Assembly: GCA_011322445.1 (NCBI GenBank)
Contig: DRMV01000020.1
Location: forward strand, 1-64,000
Source of the DNA: Chloroflexota bacterium
Lineage (GTDB): Bacteria > Chloroflexota > Anaerolineae > Anaerolineales > DRMV01
Reading direction: 5' to 3'
Length of the DNA stretch: 64,000 nucleotides
Both the position numbers and the translations under genes were made by a program. Positions 18,981-26,310 of this stretch are shown piece by piece. The notes below the pieces were generated by a model. The model saw only the letters and a list, made by a program, of their open reading frames with translations, ran no database searches and was not told the origin of the DNA. The stretch's first letter is position 1. Every line of letters starts with the position of its first letter.

Positions 18981-19104
18981 TGATGCCACCTTTCCGTTGG
19001 AATGCTACCCCAGTTTAGCACAAAATGCTGACGAGAGGGCTGCTGCGGTTTGGCCTGGCAGCGAGGAAATGGCTTCTTTAGACCTGAGCAGCGAATGAGC
19101 CCGT

Positions 19105-19249
19105 TGAGCGGAGATTGCGGAGCAATCGCCACGGAAACGCACTGTTGGCAGCGTTTCGTGCTTCGACTTCGCTGCCGTCGGTTGCTCCGCTCAGCAGGAA
19201 ACGCTGCCAGAGATATTATCTGAAACTGAGGTTCTTTACACAATCTTGA
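19105..19249 (-). repeat. Structured intergenic repeat, copy A
   Basis: Read on the minus strand, 19249-19201 matches 60939-60988 (plus) at about four bases in five, sharing GTAAAGAA, AGTTTC, GATAAT and GCAGCGT in order. Beside it are nested inverted repeats: GGCAGCGTTTC (19147-19157) with GAAACGCTGCC (19198-19208), and TGAGCGGAG (19105-19113) with CTCCGCTCA (19185-19193). The interval 18990-19329 holds no gene; a TATACT box near 19283 may serve the next gene. Confidence 0.55.
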
Positions 19250-19329
19250 CCTTCCGTTGATGAGAACATCACGGGCCGCCGCTATACTGGGGGCAGTTGA
19301 GAGATATTCATCCTTTCAGGAGGTTTTGT

Positions 19330-20259
19330 ATGAACAGGACACTCAAGGTAGTTTTGGTGGCAGTGGGGGGTGTGATGCTGTTGGCAGCCGCTTTTGTGGC
19401 GGGTGCCTGGGCTATGCGCGGGGCTTCAACATCTTCGCCTGCTGCGGCCACACAGGAAGGCGCCGCTGCTGGACGGCGGGGCAATGGCAACATGCAGGGC
19501 AACGGCTCGGCTCAAGGGCAAAATGGTAACGGCGCAATGCGAGGCGAGAATGGCTCGGCGATGGGCAGCAATGACGAGATGGAAGGCAATGGCCCCACCG
19601 CCATGGGTAGCGGCAATGGTGGCATGATGGATAGCGATGACGAAATGATGGGCAATGGCTACGGCAACGGTGGCGCGATGATGGGGGGCGGCTATGGCAA
19701 TGGCGAGATGATGGACGCCTATGCTTCCAATCCAGAAGCCCAACCGCTGACCCTACCCGAAGCCCAAAGCGCAGTGGAAGCCTATTTGCAGCGTTTAGGG
19801 AACCCTGATTTGCAACTTGGCGAGGTCATGATTTTCGACAACCACGCCTATGCGGAAATCATAGAGAAATCGACCGGCGTTGGTGCTATGGAAGTGCTGG
19901 TTGATCCGGCCACCCGCACGGTTTACCCCGAGCCGGGGCCCAACATGATGTGGAACCAGAAATACGGCCGGCGCGGCAACGGTGGCATGATGGGCTACGG
20001 CGCAGCAAGCACGACCCCTACGGCTGACATGCCCATCACCCCGGCAAAAGCACGCCAACTGGCCCAGCAGTTCCTCGACCGTAATTACCCCGGTGTGCAG
20101 GTTGCAACAGAAGCCGACCCCTTCTACGGCTATTACACCTTGCACACCTTGAAAGACGGTCAGGTGATTGGCATGTTGAGTGTCAACGGCTACACGGGGC
20201 AGGTTTTTCTGCACACCTGGCACGGCAAATTCATCACGATGAGTAACGAAGCCCACTGA
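19330..20259 (+). CDS. Secreted or membrane-anchored Gly/Asn/Met-rich protein with two PepSY-like segments
   Basis: The 309-aa protein begins with a basic residue pair and one hydrophobic helix (about residues 5-28) that acts as signal or anchor. Residues about 35-140 are a low-complexity run of Gly, Asn, Met, Ser and acidic residues (GNGGMMDSDDEMMGNGYGNG and similar). The remainder has two related segments of about 60 residues, each with a helix (AYLQRLGNPDL; QFLDRNYPGVQV) then a beta hairpin ending in a Gly-Tyr or Pro turn, recalling PepSY-type domains. The Met- and acid-rich tract could bind metal, but this is inference. CAGGAGG precedes the ATG. I do not recognise a named family. Confidence 0.7.
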   Translation: MNRTLKVVLVAVGGVMLLAAAFVAGAWAMRGASTSSPAAATQEGAAAGRRGNGNMQGNGSAQGQNGNGAMRGENGSAMGSNDEMEGNGPTAMGSGNGGMMDSDDEMMGNGYGNGGAMMGGGYGNGEMMDAYASNPEAQPLTLPEAQSAVEAYLQRLGNPDLQLGEVMIFDNHAYAEIIEKSTGVGAMEVLVDPATRTVYPEPGPNMMWNQKYGRRGNGGMMGYGAASTTPTADMPITPAKARQLAQQFLDRNYPGVQVATEADPFYGYYTLHTLKDGQVIGMLSVNGYTGQVFLHTWHGKFITMSNEAH

Positions 20260-20300
20260 GGCTGATAGAAGCAGGTTCGTTGGTTTATCCGACAAAAGCG

Positions 20301-20335
20301 CACCGGCCGAGAGGAAGCAACCCTCTCGGCCGGTG
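20301..20335. terminator. Bidirectional terminator between convergent genes
   Basis: CACCGGCCGAGAGG (20301-20314) pairs perfectly with CCTCTCGGCCGGTG (20322-20335). On the minus strand it is followed by CGCTTTTG. It lies between the convergent PepSY-like and TadG-like genes. Confidence 0.7.
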
Positions 20336-20371
20336 ACCGCGCTGAGGAAACAGGGGGAAGCGGGTGGAAAG

Positions 20372-21766
20372 CTACTTTGTGACATCCAGAACGGGAATAC
20401 CGAAGAAATAGGTGGAGTCGTACCGTAAGGTGATTTGGGAATGCCCGTGGATGCGCACGGTGTCGCAGATGATTTGCAAAATTCCTTTAGTGTCCGGGTC
20501 GTCATCGGAGGGGTAGGAGGAATCGTCGGGGCTGACGCCTTCGTGCCCTCCAATCATGCAGCGCGCATGCCCGCCGTGATACCGGGAAACCGGCCCGGGG
20601 GCGTAGATAGTGCCCCTCAACACGATGGCACCCTTGCCGGTGATTTTTACGTAACCGGGGTTCTCAGGGGGAAGGTAAAAGAGCATGCCGCCCCACCGGT
20701 TTCCTGCAGCATCAACGGCCTGGGAAGAGCCTTTTAGCGGGGCTTGTAAGTTCACCTCGGCATGATGGATTTTGACCGAGCCTGAGTGGAGGTAGAAAAA
20801 CACGCCCTGACCTGTCACTTCCACAGGGCCTGCATGTGTGTCGTGTGATCCCTCGTGCTCGCCGCCGGCGTGGTCGCTGCCGGAAATCTGCAAATCTCCG
20901 TCGAGGCAGTAAATACCTGGCTCGAACACAGCGTTGCGGTTGACGTGAATGCCACGAGGGTAACGACCGGGCCAGTAGTGGCCGTTTTCGTAACGCCCTT
21001 CTTGCGCGCACACGGGGGTGGGCAGTTGAGGCAATATCATGTGCGGATATCCCCCTTCGGGAAGGGGCGTGATGCTGATGCCGCCGCCGCCGTGCCCGCC
21101 GATGAAGTAACTGCGCTCGCCATCGGCGACGGTGTGAATGTAATCGGCCGTAACGGCGCTGCCGGGGTGCCCTTTAGCAAACAAGGCCACGCAGGCGCCG
21201 TGGCTGCCACCGCCTCGTCCTGAGGATGCAGTGGCGTCGGTGTTGCTGAAGATGCCGCCTTCGACATTCAACCAGCCCCCGTGCCCTAAGTGAATGTTAA
21301 TTGCATTGCAGGCGTGCTCGTTCGTGGCCGCCAAGGCGTAGCCGTAAGCGATCTCTCGTTGAGGTGTGACCTTTACCTGGGCTGAGGCCTCGACCGGGAT
21401 GGGGGTCTTCCGTACCACGTTAATGAAGGTACCTATGATGTTGGTTTTGACGGTGACGTCTACATAATACATTCCGTCTTTCTGCGTGATGGTGATGTCG
21501 TTAGCCGTCAGGGTGAAATCGTTATCGGCGGCGCGTCGGATGGCGGCCTGTTTGGCTTGTTGAATATCGCTGGCGCTGACGCCGTCTCTTTGCTGGGCGA
21601 TGACCAGCGCTGCAGCCCTTGCCGCTGCATCTGCGGCGTTTTGGGCGCGCCGTTTAGCGGCAAAAAGGCGCCCGCCGTCGATGCCCAGCCCCGCCATGGC
21701 CAACAGCCCCACCAGGCTCAAAGCCAACAGAACGAGTGCTTGTCCTTGCTTGCCTCGAGAGAACAT
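20372..21766 (-). CDS. TadG-like Flp pilus-assembly protein with large extracellular domain
   Basis: The 464-aa protein starts MFSRGKQGQALVLLALSLVGLLAMAGLGIDGGRLFAAKRRAQNAADAAA-like, the Tad/TadG pattern of one N-terminal membrane helix followed by a conserved Asp and an alanine-rich amphipathic stretch. The rest (residues about 150-464) is an exported domain rich in Gly, His and Ser (GSDHAGGEHEGSHDTHAG near the middle) with beta-helix-like repeats (GQGVFFYLHSGSVKIHHAEV). TadG proteins act at the cell surface with tight-adherence pili. No tadABC, cpaB or flp gene is in the window. CGGAGG precedes the ATG at 21766. Confidence 0.75.
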   Translation of the reverse strand: MFSRGKQGQALVLLALSLVGLLAMAGLGIDGGRLFAAKRRAQNAADAAARAAALVIAQQRDGVSASDIQQAKQAAIRRAADNDFTLTANDITITQKDGMYYVDVTVKTNIIGTFINVVRKTPIPVEASAQVKVTPQREIAYGYALAATNEHACNAINIHLGHGGWLNVEGGIFSNTDATASSGRGGGSHGACVALFAKGHPGSAVTADYIHTVADGERSYFIGGHGGGGISITPLPEGGYPHMILPQLPTPVCAQEGRYENGHYWPGRYPRGIHVNRNAVFEPGIYCLDGDLQISGSDHAGGEHEGSHDTHAGPVEVTGQGVFFYLHSGSVKIHHAEVNLQAPLKGSSQAVDAAGNRWGGMLFYLPPENPGYVKITGKGAIVLRGTIYAPGPVSRYHGGHARCMIGGHEGVSPDDSSYPSDDDPDTKGILQIICDTVRIHGHSQITLRYDSTYFFGIPVLDVTK

Positions 21767-21797
21767 TTTGGACCTCCGGATAAGCCACCGTCCGCCA

Positions 21798-22256
21798 TCA
21801 GCGACAGGGCGGACGTAAAATTGTTTGCACAGCCTCGCCAGTGATGTGGATTTCGCCACTGGGTGCAAAGAGCGTGGAAAAGGGGAAAATGAGCGGGAGC
21901 GTCATTTTGACCTGCACTTTGATGCCGTTACCCGCGCAGGCTGCGCCCTGGTAGATCACCGCCACTTCCACATCATTGGTGCGCGTCAAGAGCGAGCCCG
22001 CGCTTTCCAGGGTGCGCTGCCGAATGCCCGCCTCGTCTTGGGGGTATACCGTGCCATAGGCAACGCCTTCCTGGGCTGCATCGCTCAAAATGGCATGGTA
22101 CATCAGGGCTCGTCCTACGTCTAAGAGCCCACCTGCCACCAGGAAAAGCACCACGACGAAAAGCGCGAATTCCAACAATGCCTGCCCCTGGGTAGGCCGG
22201 GGCCGGCTGCGTGTGCGGTGTTGAGAGGATGGGGCAGTAAGGTGTTGGAAAATCAT
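21798..22256 (-). CDS. TadE-like pseudopilin
   Basis: The 152-aa protein has the TadE pattern: a short basic N-terminus, then QGQALLEFALFVVVLFLVAGGLLDVGRALMYHAILSDAAQEGVAYG, where the Glu of LLEFAL follows a prepilin-peptidase-like site. A small extracytoplasmic domain with two Cys follows. TadE/F proteins are minor pseudopilins of tight-adherence systems. It lies 31 bases before the TadG-like gene and 14 bases after another TadE-like gene, all on one strand. Confidence 0.78.
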   Translation of the reverse strand: MIFQHLTAPSSQHRTRSRPRPTQGQALLEFALFVVVLFLVAGGLLDVGRALMYHAILSDAAQEGVAYGTVYPQDEAGIRQRTLESAGSLLTRTNDVEVAVIYQGAACAGNGIKVQVKMTLPLIFPFSTLFAPSGEIHITGEAVQTILRPPCR

Positions 22257-22270
22257 TCGTCACTGCCTTC

Positions 22271-22768
22271 TTAGTCGAGAGGGACGTTTCGTAGGATGGT
22301 GCGCGCGGCAGAGGCGTGGAAGGTCAGGTTGACCGTGGGGAAAAGGGGAACCCAGGGGCGGTAGTGCCCGGTGACTGAAACAATGATTCGGTCGCCCAGT
22401 GCAACCGAGGCAGGGGGACAGGTAGCGAAAACGGTGGTTCCGGGGCCGTGGTCGTATGTGATAGTCACGTCAGCAGCGGTCATGTTGGCCAGACGGCCAA
22501 TGCGCAGGGCTGTTGCCGTGATGCCTGTGCAGTCTTGATAGCGAGGCACGTTGGCGTCGTCCGCCCCTGGGCCGATAGCGTCACCATAACGGGCGGCCTC
22601 CCTGCTGGCGGTAATGGTGGCTGCATACACGGTGATGAGGTGGCCGAATTCGATGATGCCCATGACCACGGTGAATAGCAGCAGAAATACCAGCGCGAAC
22701 TCCACCAGCGTTTGACCAGCGCGCAGGGCACGTCCCTGCCTGTTAAGCCGTCGGCCAGGTTGTTGCAT
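22271..22768 (-). CDS. TadE-like pseudopilin
   Basis: The 165-aa protein has RAGQTLVEFALVFLLLFTVVMGIIEFGHLITVYAATITASREAARYG, the TadE helix with its conserved Glu, then an exported domain of about 100 residues with two Cys that could form a disulfide. AGGTGG lies 8 bases before the ATG at 22768; an upstream GTG at 22780 is the alternative. It is the first gene of a three-gene tad-like operon and is paralogous to the next gene. Confidence 0.78.
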   Translation of the reverse strand: MQQPGRRLNRQGRALRAGQTLVEFALVFLLLFTVVMGIIEFGHLITVYAATITASREAARYGDAIGPGADDANVPRYQDCTGITATALRIGRLANMTAADVTITYDHGPGTTVFATCPPASVALGDRIIVSVTGHYRPWVPLFPTVNLTFHASAARTILRNVPLD

Positions 22769-22865
22769 TGGTTCATCCACCTGTGAAGATAATTTCGCTT
22801 ACGTCTTTCCTCGTCTCCTTAAACGCTGCTTTGTGGCTTTTTTGTTACACCCGCCACCCTATTCA

Positions 22866-22894
22866 ACCAAAAAGCCCTCGCTGAGCGAGGGCTT
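22866..22894 (-). terminator. Intrinsic terminator after the DUF5667 gene
   Basis: On the minus strand AAGCCCTCGC pairs with GCGAGGGCTT around a 3-base loop, followed by TTTTT. It separates the sigma-factor operon from the tad-like genes. Confidence 0.8.
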
Positions 22895-22923
22895 GCTCGA
22901 CCGCCATAGTGATAGGGGGGCCA

Positions 22924-24060
22924 TCAAGGTCGGCCGCTATGCCCTTGGTTATTATTCCCATGATCGCCGTTGCCGTTGTTGCCCTTGCCGCCATTGCTGT
23001 TGCCGCTGTTGCCGTCGTCGCCATGGCTGTTACCGCCATTGTTGCTGTTGCTGTTGTTGCTGTTGTTGCTGTTGCCGCCGTTGCTACTGTTGTCGTTGCC
23101 CTTTTCCTTCTGGCTGGGCGGCACACACTGGTTTTGCCCGTGGCTGTGGCCATCCGAGACACATGTTGCGGTTGCCGCGGGGCGTGGCTGGTCATCACTG
23201 GCAGTTGGTGTCACGGTTGGAGTGGCCGTTGCCGGGGGAAGCGGCGAAGGCGTGGCTCCTCCGTGAGCACGATTTTCGCCGCCCAATGTAGGGGTGGCTT
23301 CAGGAACGCCTTGAGGCTTGCTCGCCGCTTGCCAGAGGACGCGATGGGCCCGCATAGCCTGTTGCCACGTGGTATCAGGGGTGTCGGCATGGAGTGCTTC
23401 CAATTGATGCGCTTGCTCTGTCAGGGCATGAACCAGCACAGGGCGCAACGCCTCCTGACGAGGGGGGGGCAATGCAGCCCACTGCCGGGCTACCTCTTCC
23501 AGCGCCCCGGCGTAGAGAGCCATGCTTTGCTCCTCGGCCTCACGCCAATGCCGTTGCTGCGCTAAGGTGGCTTCTTCTAAACGTCGGTGGGCCAGCCGTA
23601 ATGTCAATGTCAGCCGGTCTGCCGGGTCGGTGGTGAGGGCGTATTGCACCTGCTCTCCCACGCGCTTCAGGGGATAAGCCCATTCGCCGGGTAAGGCCTG
23701 GGCCGCGGCCAGGCTGGTCTGCCAGGAAAGCACTACCAGCACCAGCAAAGTCACTGCAACCACAACAGGCCGGAGCGCGCGCGGGGGCACCCGGCCTTCC
23801 CACAACCGCCGGAGAGGGTGAGAGGGGGGGTGACTTCGCTCGCGTGCATCCAATGCCGGCAAGGGTGGCGGCGTCCAACGCGCTGCCGCCGCTTCCAGCG
23901 TGGGGCGGGCCTCTTCGCGCAGCCAGTCCGCGGCCTCGAGAGCCGCTTGCACTTCGGGCAACGCCGCGCGCGGCACCTGCGCCAACGCAGCGTTGAGAGA
24001 TTCCCCGCGCTCCACGGCTTCCAGCACGAATGCTACCCAAAAATCGCTTTTCGTTTCCAT
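22924..24060 (-). CDS. DUF5667-type membrane protein linked to a sigma factor
   Basis: The 378-aa protein has an N-terminal cytoplasmic helical part (residues 1-90), one membrane segment (about 95-118, VVVAVTLLVLVVLSWQ) and an extracytoplasmic DUF5667-like helical domain (ALPGEWAYPLKRVGEQVQYALTTDPADR) to about 260. The tail is a Pro/Thr linker and about 90 residues of Asn, Gly, Ser and His repeats (GGNSNNSNNSNSNNGG). It is encoded just behind an ECF sigma factor, where a membrane protein of this shape often acts as anti-sigma factor. The ATG at 24060 begins METKSDFW; a TTG at 24072 is the alternative. The role is inferred from context. Confidence 0.7.
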   Translation of the reverse strand: METKSDFWVAFVLEAVERGESLNAALAQVPRAALPEVQAALEAADWLREEARPTLEAAAARWTPPPLPALDARERSHPPSHPLRRLWEGRVPPRALRPVVVAVTLLVLVVLSWQTSLAAAQALPGEWAYPLKRVGEQVQYALTTDPADRLTLTLRLAHRRLEEATLAQQRHWREAEEQSMALYAGALEEVARQWAALPPPRQEALRPVLVHALTEQAHQLEALHADTPDTTWQQAMRAHRVLWQAASKPQGVPEATPTLGGENRAHGGATPSPLPPATATPTVTPTASDDQPRPAATATCVSDGHSHGQNQCVPPSQKEKGNDNSSNGGNSNNSNNSNSNNGGNSHGDDGNSGNSNGGKGNNGNGDHGNNNQGHSGRP

Positions 24061-24109
24061 CTCACCATCCAAAACGCCGGAGGGGGCGTAAAAGTTACAC
24101 TTCAGGTCT

Positions 24110-24694
24110 TTAAAGGTCAGGTTTTAAGTGTTCCCGCAGGGCTTTGAGGGCTCGAAACTGCAACACTCGCACCGCGCCTTCCGAGCGTTCCATCGCACGC
24201 GCTGTTTCACGCACCGACAGGCCCTCGATGAAACGCAACAAAAGCACTGTGCGGTAGTCGGACCGCAGGTGCTGGAGGGCCTCATAAGTGTCGTCAAGGG
24301 CCTGTTGGCGGGCAATAAGTTCATTGGCCAATTGAGTGGGGTAGGTCAGGGATTCTATGGTGTCTTCATCGACCAACACTTCCGGTGGGCGGCGCTGGCG
24401 GCGGCGGTGTCGGTCGGTGGCAATGTTGCGGGCAATGCGGAACAACCACCCCCGAAAACGGCCTTCTTCACGGTAACGCCCCAGCGCCTGCCAGACGCGC
24501 AGAAAAGTATCGTTGACCATTTCTTCGGCCAAGCGCTCGTCGGCTGTGTAACCGAGGAAGAAGGTGAACAAGGCGCGGGCATAGCACTCGTATAGCGCCT
24601 GGAACGCGGTAGTATCCCCCGCCTTGGCTCGCTGCAACAGCAAAGGGGTGGAAGGAGAACAAGGGTCTTCGGTGGTGGAGGGCGTGGTGGGCAT
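24110..24694 (-). CDS. ECF RNA polymerase sigma factor
   Basis: The 194-aa protein has sigma region 2 (ALFTFFLGYTADERLAEEMVNDTFLRVWQ, residues about 40-70; core binding and -10 recognition WLFRIARNIATDRHRRR near 90) and region 4 (HLRSDYRTVLLLRFIEGLSVRETARAMERSEGAVR, about 140-180). Size and layout fit group IV sigma factors. The DUF5667 protein gene follows by 49 bases, suggesting a sigma/anti-sigma pair. No clear Shine-Dalgarno precedes the ATG, so translation may start unconventionally or start elsewhere. Its regulon may include surface genes such as the tad-like operon, which is speculation. Confidence 0.85.
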   Translation of the reverse strand: MPTTPSTTEDPCSPSTPLLLQRAKAGDTTAFQALYECYARALFTFFLGYTADERLAEEMVNDTFLRVWQALGRYREEGRFRGWLFRIARNIATDRHRRRQRRPPEVLVDEDTIESLTYPTQLANELIARQQALDDTYEALQHLRSDYRTVLLLRFIEGLSVRETARAMERSEGAVRVLQFRALKALREHLKPDL

Positions 24695-24812
24695 GGTGGG
24701 GGAGGGAGGAGAACGTCAGCAGGTGGAATTGTGCGCGGCGTAGTGTTGCAAGTATTTTACCTGCAAAATGCCTGGTGAAATGGGGAATCAGGGGCAGAAC
24801 GCCCTTTTGTGC

Positions 24813-24839
24813 TTGTTGGTTTGCCACTGGCGGTATAAT
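24813..24839 (+). promoter_or_regulatory. Candidate promoter for threonine dehydratase
   Basis: TATAAT at 24834-24839 with TTGTTG at 24813-24818, spacing 15 bases. The -10 is perfect, the spacing short. It lies 45 bases before the preferred start at 24884. Confidence 0.5.
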
Positions 24840-24883
24840 GAGGTTGCAACTTATTCCCGTCGCTGCTGCTCATGGGAGGCCCC

Positions 24884-25855
24884 GTGACGAATCTTTCTTC
24901 TTTGCCAGAGTGGTTTGCCCGCGTGCAGGCTGCCCAAGAGAGGCTGCAAGGTCACGCCCATCGCACGCCGGTGATGACTTCCCGCACTCTCAACGCGCGC
25001 GTGGGGGCGGAGGTGTTCCTCAAATGTGAGAATTTCCAGCGGGTGGGGGCCTTTAAGTTCCGGGGAGCGTTCAACAGCATTTCGCGCCTGTCGGAGGAGG
25101 AAAAAGCCCGAGGCGTCATCACTTACTCTTCCGGCAACCATGCTCAGGCGGTGGCGTTGGTGAGCCGTTTGTTGGGGGTCAAAGCGGTGATTGTCATGCC
25201 TGACAACGCGCCGGCCACCAAACGCGCCGCCACTGAGGGTTATGGAGCGACCGTAGTTGCCTACGATCCGGCGACGGGCTCTCGTGAGGCCATTGCCAGG
25301 GAACTTGCAGCCCGGCATGGTTATACTCTCATTCCGCCTTTTGACCACGAAGATGTCATCGCGGGGCAGGGCACGGCGGCGCTGGAGTTGTTGGAGGAAG
25401 TGGGGGCACTGGATTGGCTGTTGGTGCCATGCGGTGGCGGGGGGCTGCTCAGCGGTTCGGCGATTGCAGCGAAGAGCATGGCGCCGAACTGCCGCGTCGT
25501 GGGCATTGAGCCTGCTGTGGCCGACGATGCCACGCGCTCCTTCCGCACGGGCCGTTTGCACACGGTGCACAATCCGCCTACCATTGCCGATGGTACGCGC
25601 ACTTCCTCTTTAGGGAAATTGACGTTCCCGTTGGTGTTACGCTATGTGGATGATATGCAAACGGTTTCCGAGGAAGCCATTATGGAAGCCGTACGCTTTT
25701 TGTTTTACCGCATGAAGCTCGTTGTAGAACCCTCAGGGGCGCTGGGCCTGGCTGCGCTTTTGAGCGGCGCGGTCGTTCCGCGTGGCAGGGTAGGGGTGCT
25801 CTTGAGTGGGGGGAACATTGATGCGGCAACCATGCGGAGGATTTTGGCGACGTAA
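24884..25855 (+). CDS. Threonine/serine dehydratase family protein (PLP fold type II)
   Basis: The 323-aa protein matches catabolic threonine dehydratase and serine racemase in length and lacks a C-terminal regulatory ACT domain. The PLP Lys lies in AFKFRGAFN (near residue 59), the asparagine loop is SSGNHAQAVA (near 84), the phosphate-binding glycine loop is PCGGGGLLSG (near 185), and a Ser in VLLSGGNID (near 308) faces the PLP ring. It would deaminate Thr to 2-oxobutyrate or racemise/dehydrate Ser. GGGAGG sits four bases before GTG 24884; an ATG at 24872 in the same frame is the alternative start, but lacks a binding site. Confidence 0.83.
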   Translation: MTNLSSLPEWFARVQAAQERLQGHAHRTPVMTSRTLNARVGAEVFLKCENFQRVGAFKFRGAFNSISRLSEEEKARGVITYSSGNHAQAVALVSRLLGVKAVIVMPDNAPATKRAATEGYGATVVAYDPATGSREAIARELAARHGYTLIPPFDHEDVIAGQGTAALELLEEVGALDWLLVPCGGGGLLSGSAIAAKSMAPNCRVVGIEPAVADDATRSFRTGRLHTVHNPPTIADGTRTSSLGKLTFPLVLRYVDDMQTVSEEAIMEAVRFLFYRMKLVVEPSGALGLAALLSGAVVPRGRVGVLLSGGNIDAATMRRILAT

Positions 25856-25968
25856 ACGCGAAAGTTTTGGGTGGGGCGCGCGGTTTTTGTGCAATGTGAA
25901 AGGGGCGGCGTTTTGAGCCGACAATCGCGAATTTCTTTCTGATGCGTATGGAAGCGGTTCCCTGCTCA

Positions 25969-26163
25969 CACGTATTTCACCGAGGTTCCGGTGGATATGG
26001 AGAAGGGGAGGCTTTTCTCGGCGATTTCTGGTATAGCCTTGAAACCGGCAAGAAAATCGGGAAGTACACACCGCCCGCGGATTGTGGTGGGTATGGCCCG
26101 GTTTCGCCAGGTGGGAAACTGCAGTTTTTGCCGGGATATGGGAGGTTTGCAGCGGTAGGGTAG
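25969..26163 (+). pseudogene. Possible decayed beta-propeller-like gene fragment
   Basis: In one frame the sequence near 25970-26030 reads TYFTEVPVDMEKGRLFSAISG; from about 26020 the next frame continues DFWYSLETGKKIGKYTPPAD and later SPGGKLQFLPGYGRF, up to the stop at 26161-26163. The join in sense at the frame change suggests a frameshifted remnant of a WD40- or PQQ-like repeat protein. No start or ribosome binding site is visible. The interval 25856-26220 otherwise holds nothing I can name. Confidence 0.25.
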
Positions 26164-26220
26164 TGTAAGGCTGCGGGCTTTTGGCTTAGGAAGAAGAGTC
26201 GCTTGAGCGCCTTTACATGC

Positions 26221-26244
26221 TTTTGATAAGTGATATTATCAAAA
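26221..26244. promoter_or_regulatory. AT-rich palindrome upstream of the recombinase promoter
   Basis: TTTTGATAA (26221-26229) and TTATCAAAA (26236-26244) are a perfect 9-bp inverted repeat with a 6-base centre, ending three bases before the -35 box at 26248. Position and symmetry suit an operator or activator site for the recombinase gene. Confidence 0.55.
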
Positions 26245-26247
26245 ACA

Positions 26248-26276
26248 TTGTGTTTGTGGCCTCAAAATGCTATAAT
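26248..26276 (+). promoter_or_regulatory. Sigma-70-type promoter for the recombinase
   Basis: TTGTGT (26248-26253) and TATAAT (26271-26276) with 17-base spacing. Transcription should begin near 26283, about 28 bases before GTG 26311 and at the alternative ATG 26284. Confidence 0.75.
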
Positions 26277-26310
26277 CAGCACTATGAACCTTTCTCCTGA
26301 AGGAGCCTCC

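Noticed and set aside
18990..19329. Possible tRNA or known riboswitch in structured intergenic DNA
   Set aside because: No acceptor stem with T-loop consensus or known aptamer core could be found; treated as a repeat with interlocking stems.
22909..23565. Plus-strand frames of Val/Ala/Leu or Pro/Leu repeats
   Set aside because: They read the complement of the Asn/Gly/Ser tail of the DUF5667 protein; repeats open several frames at once.
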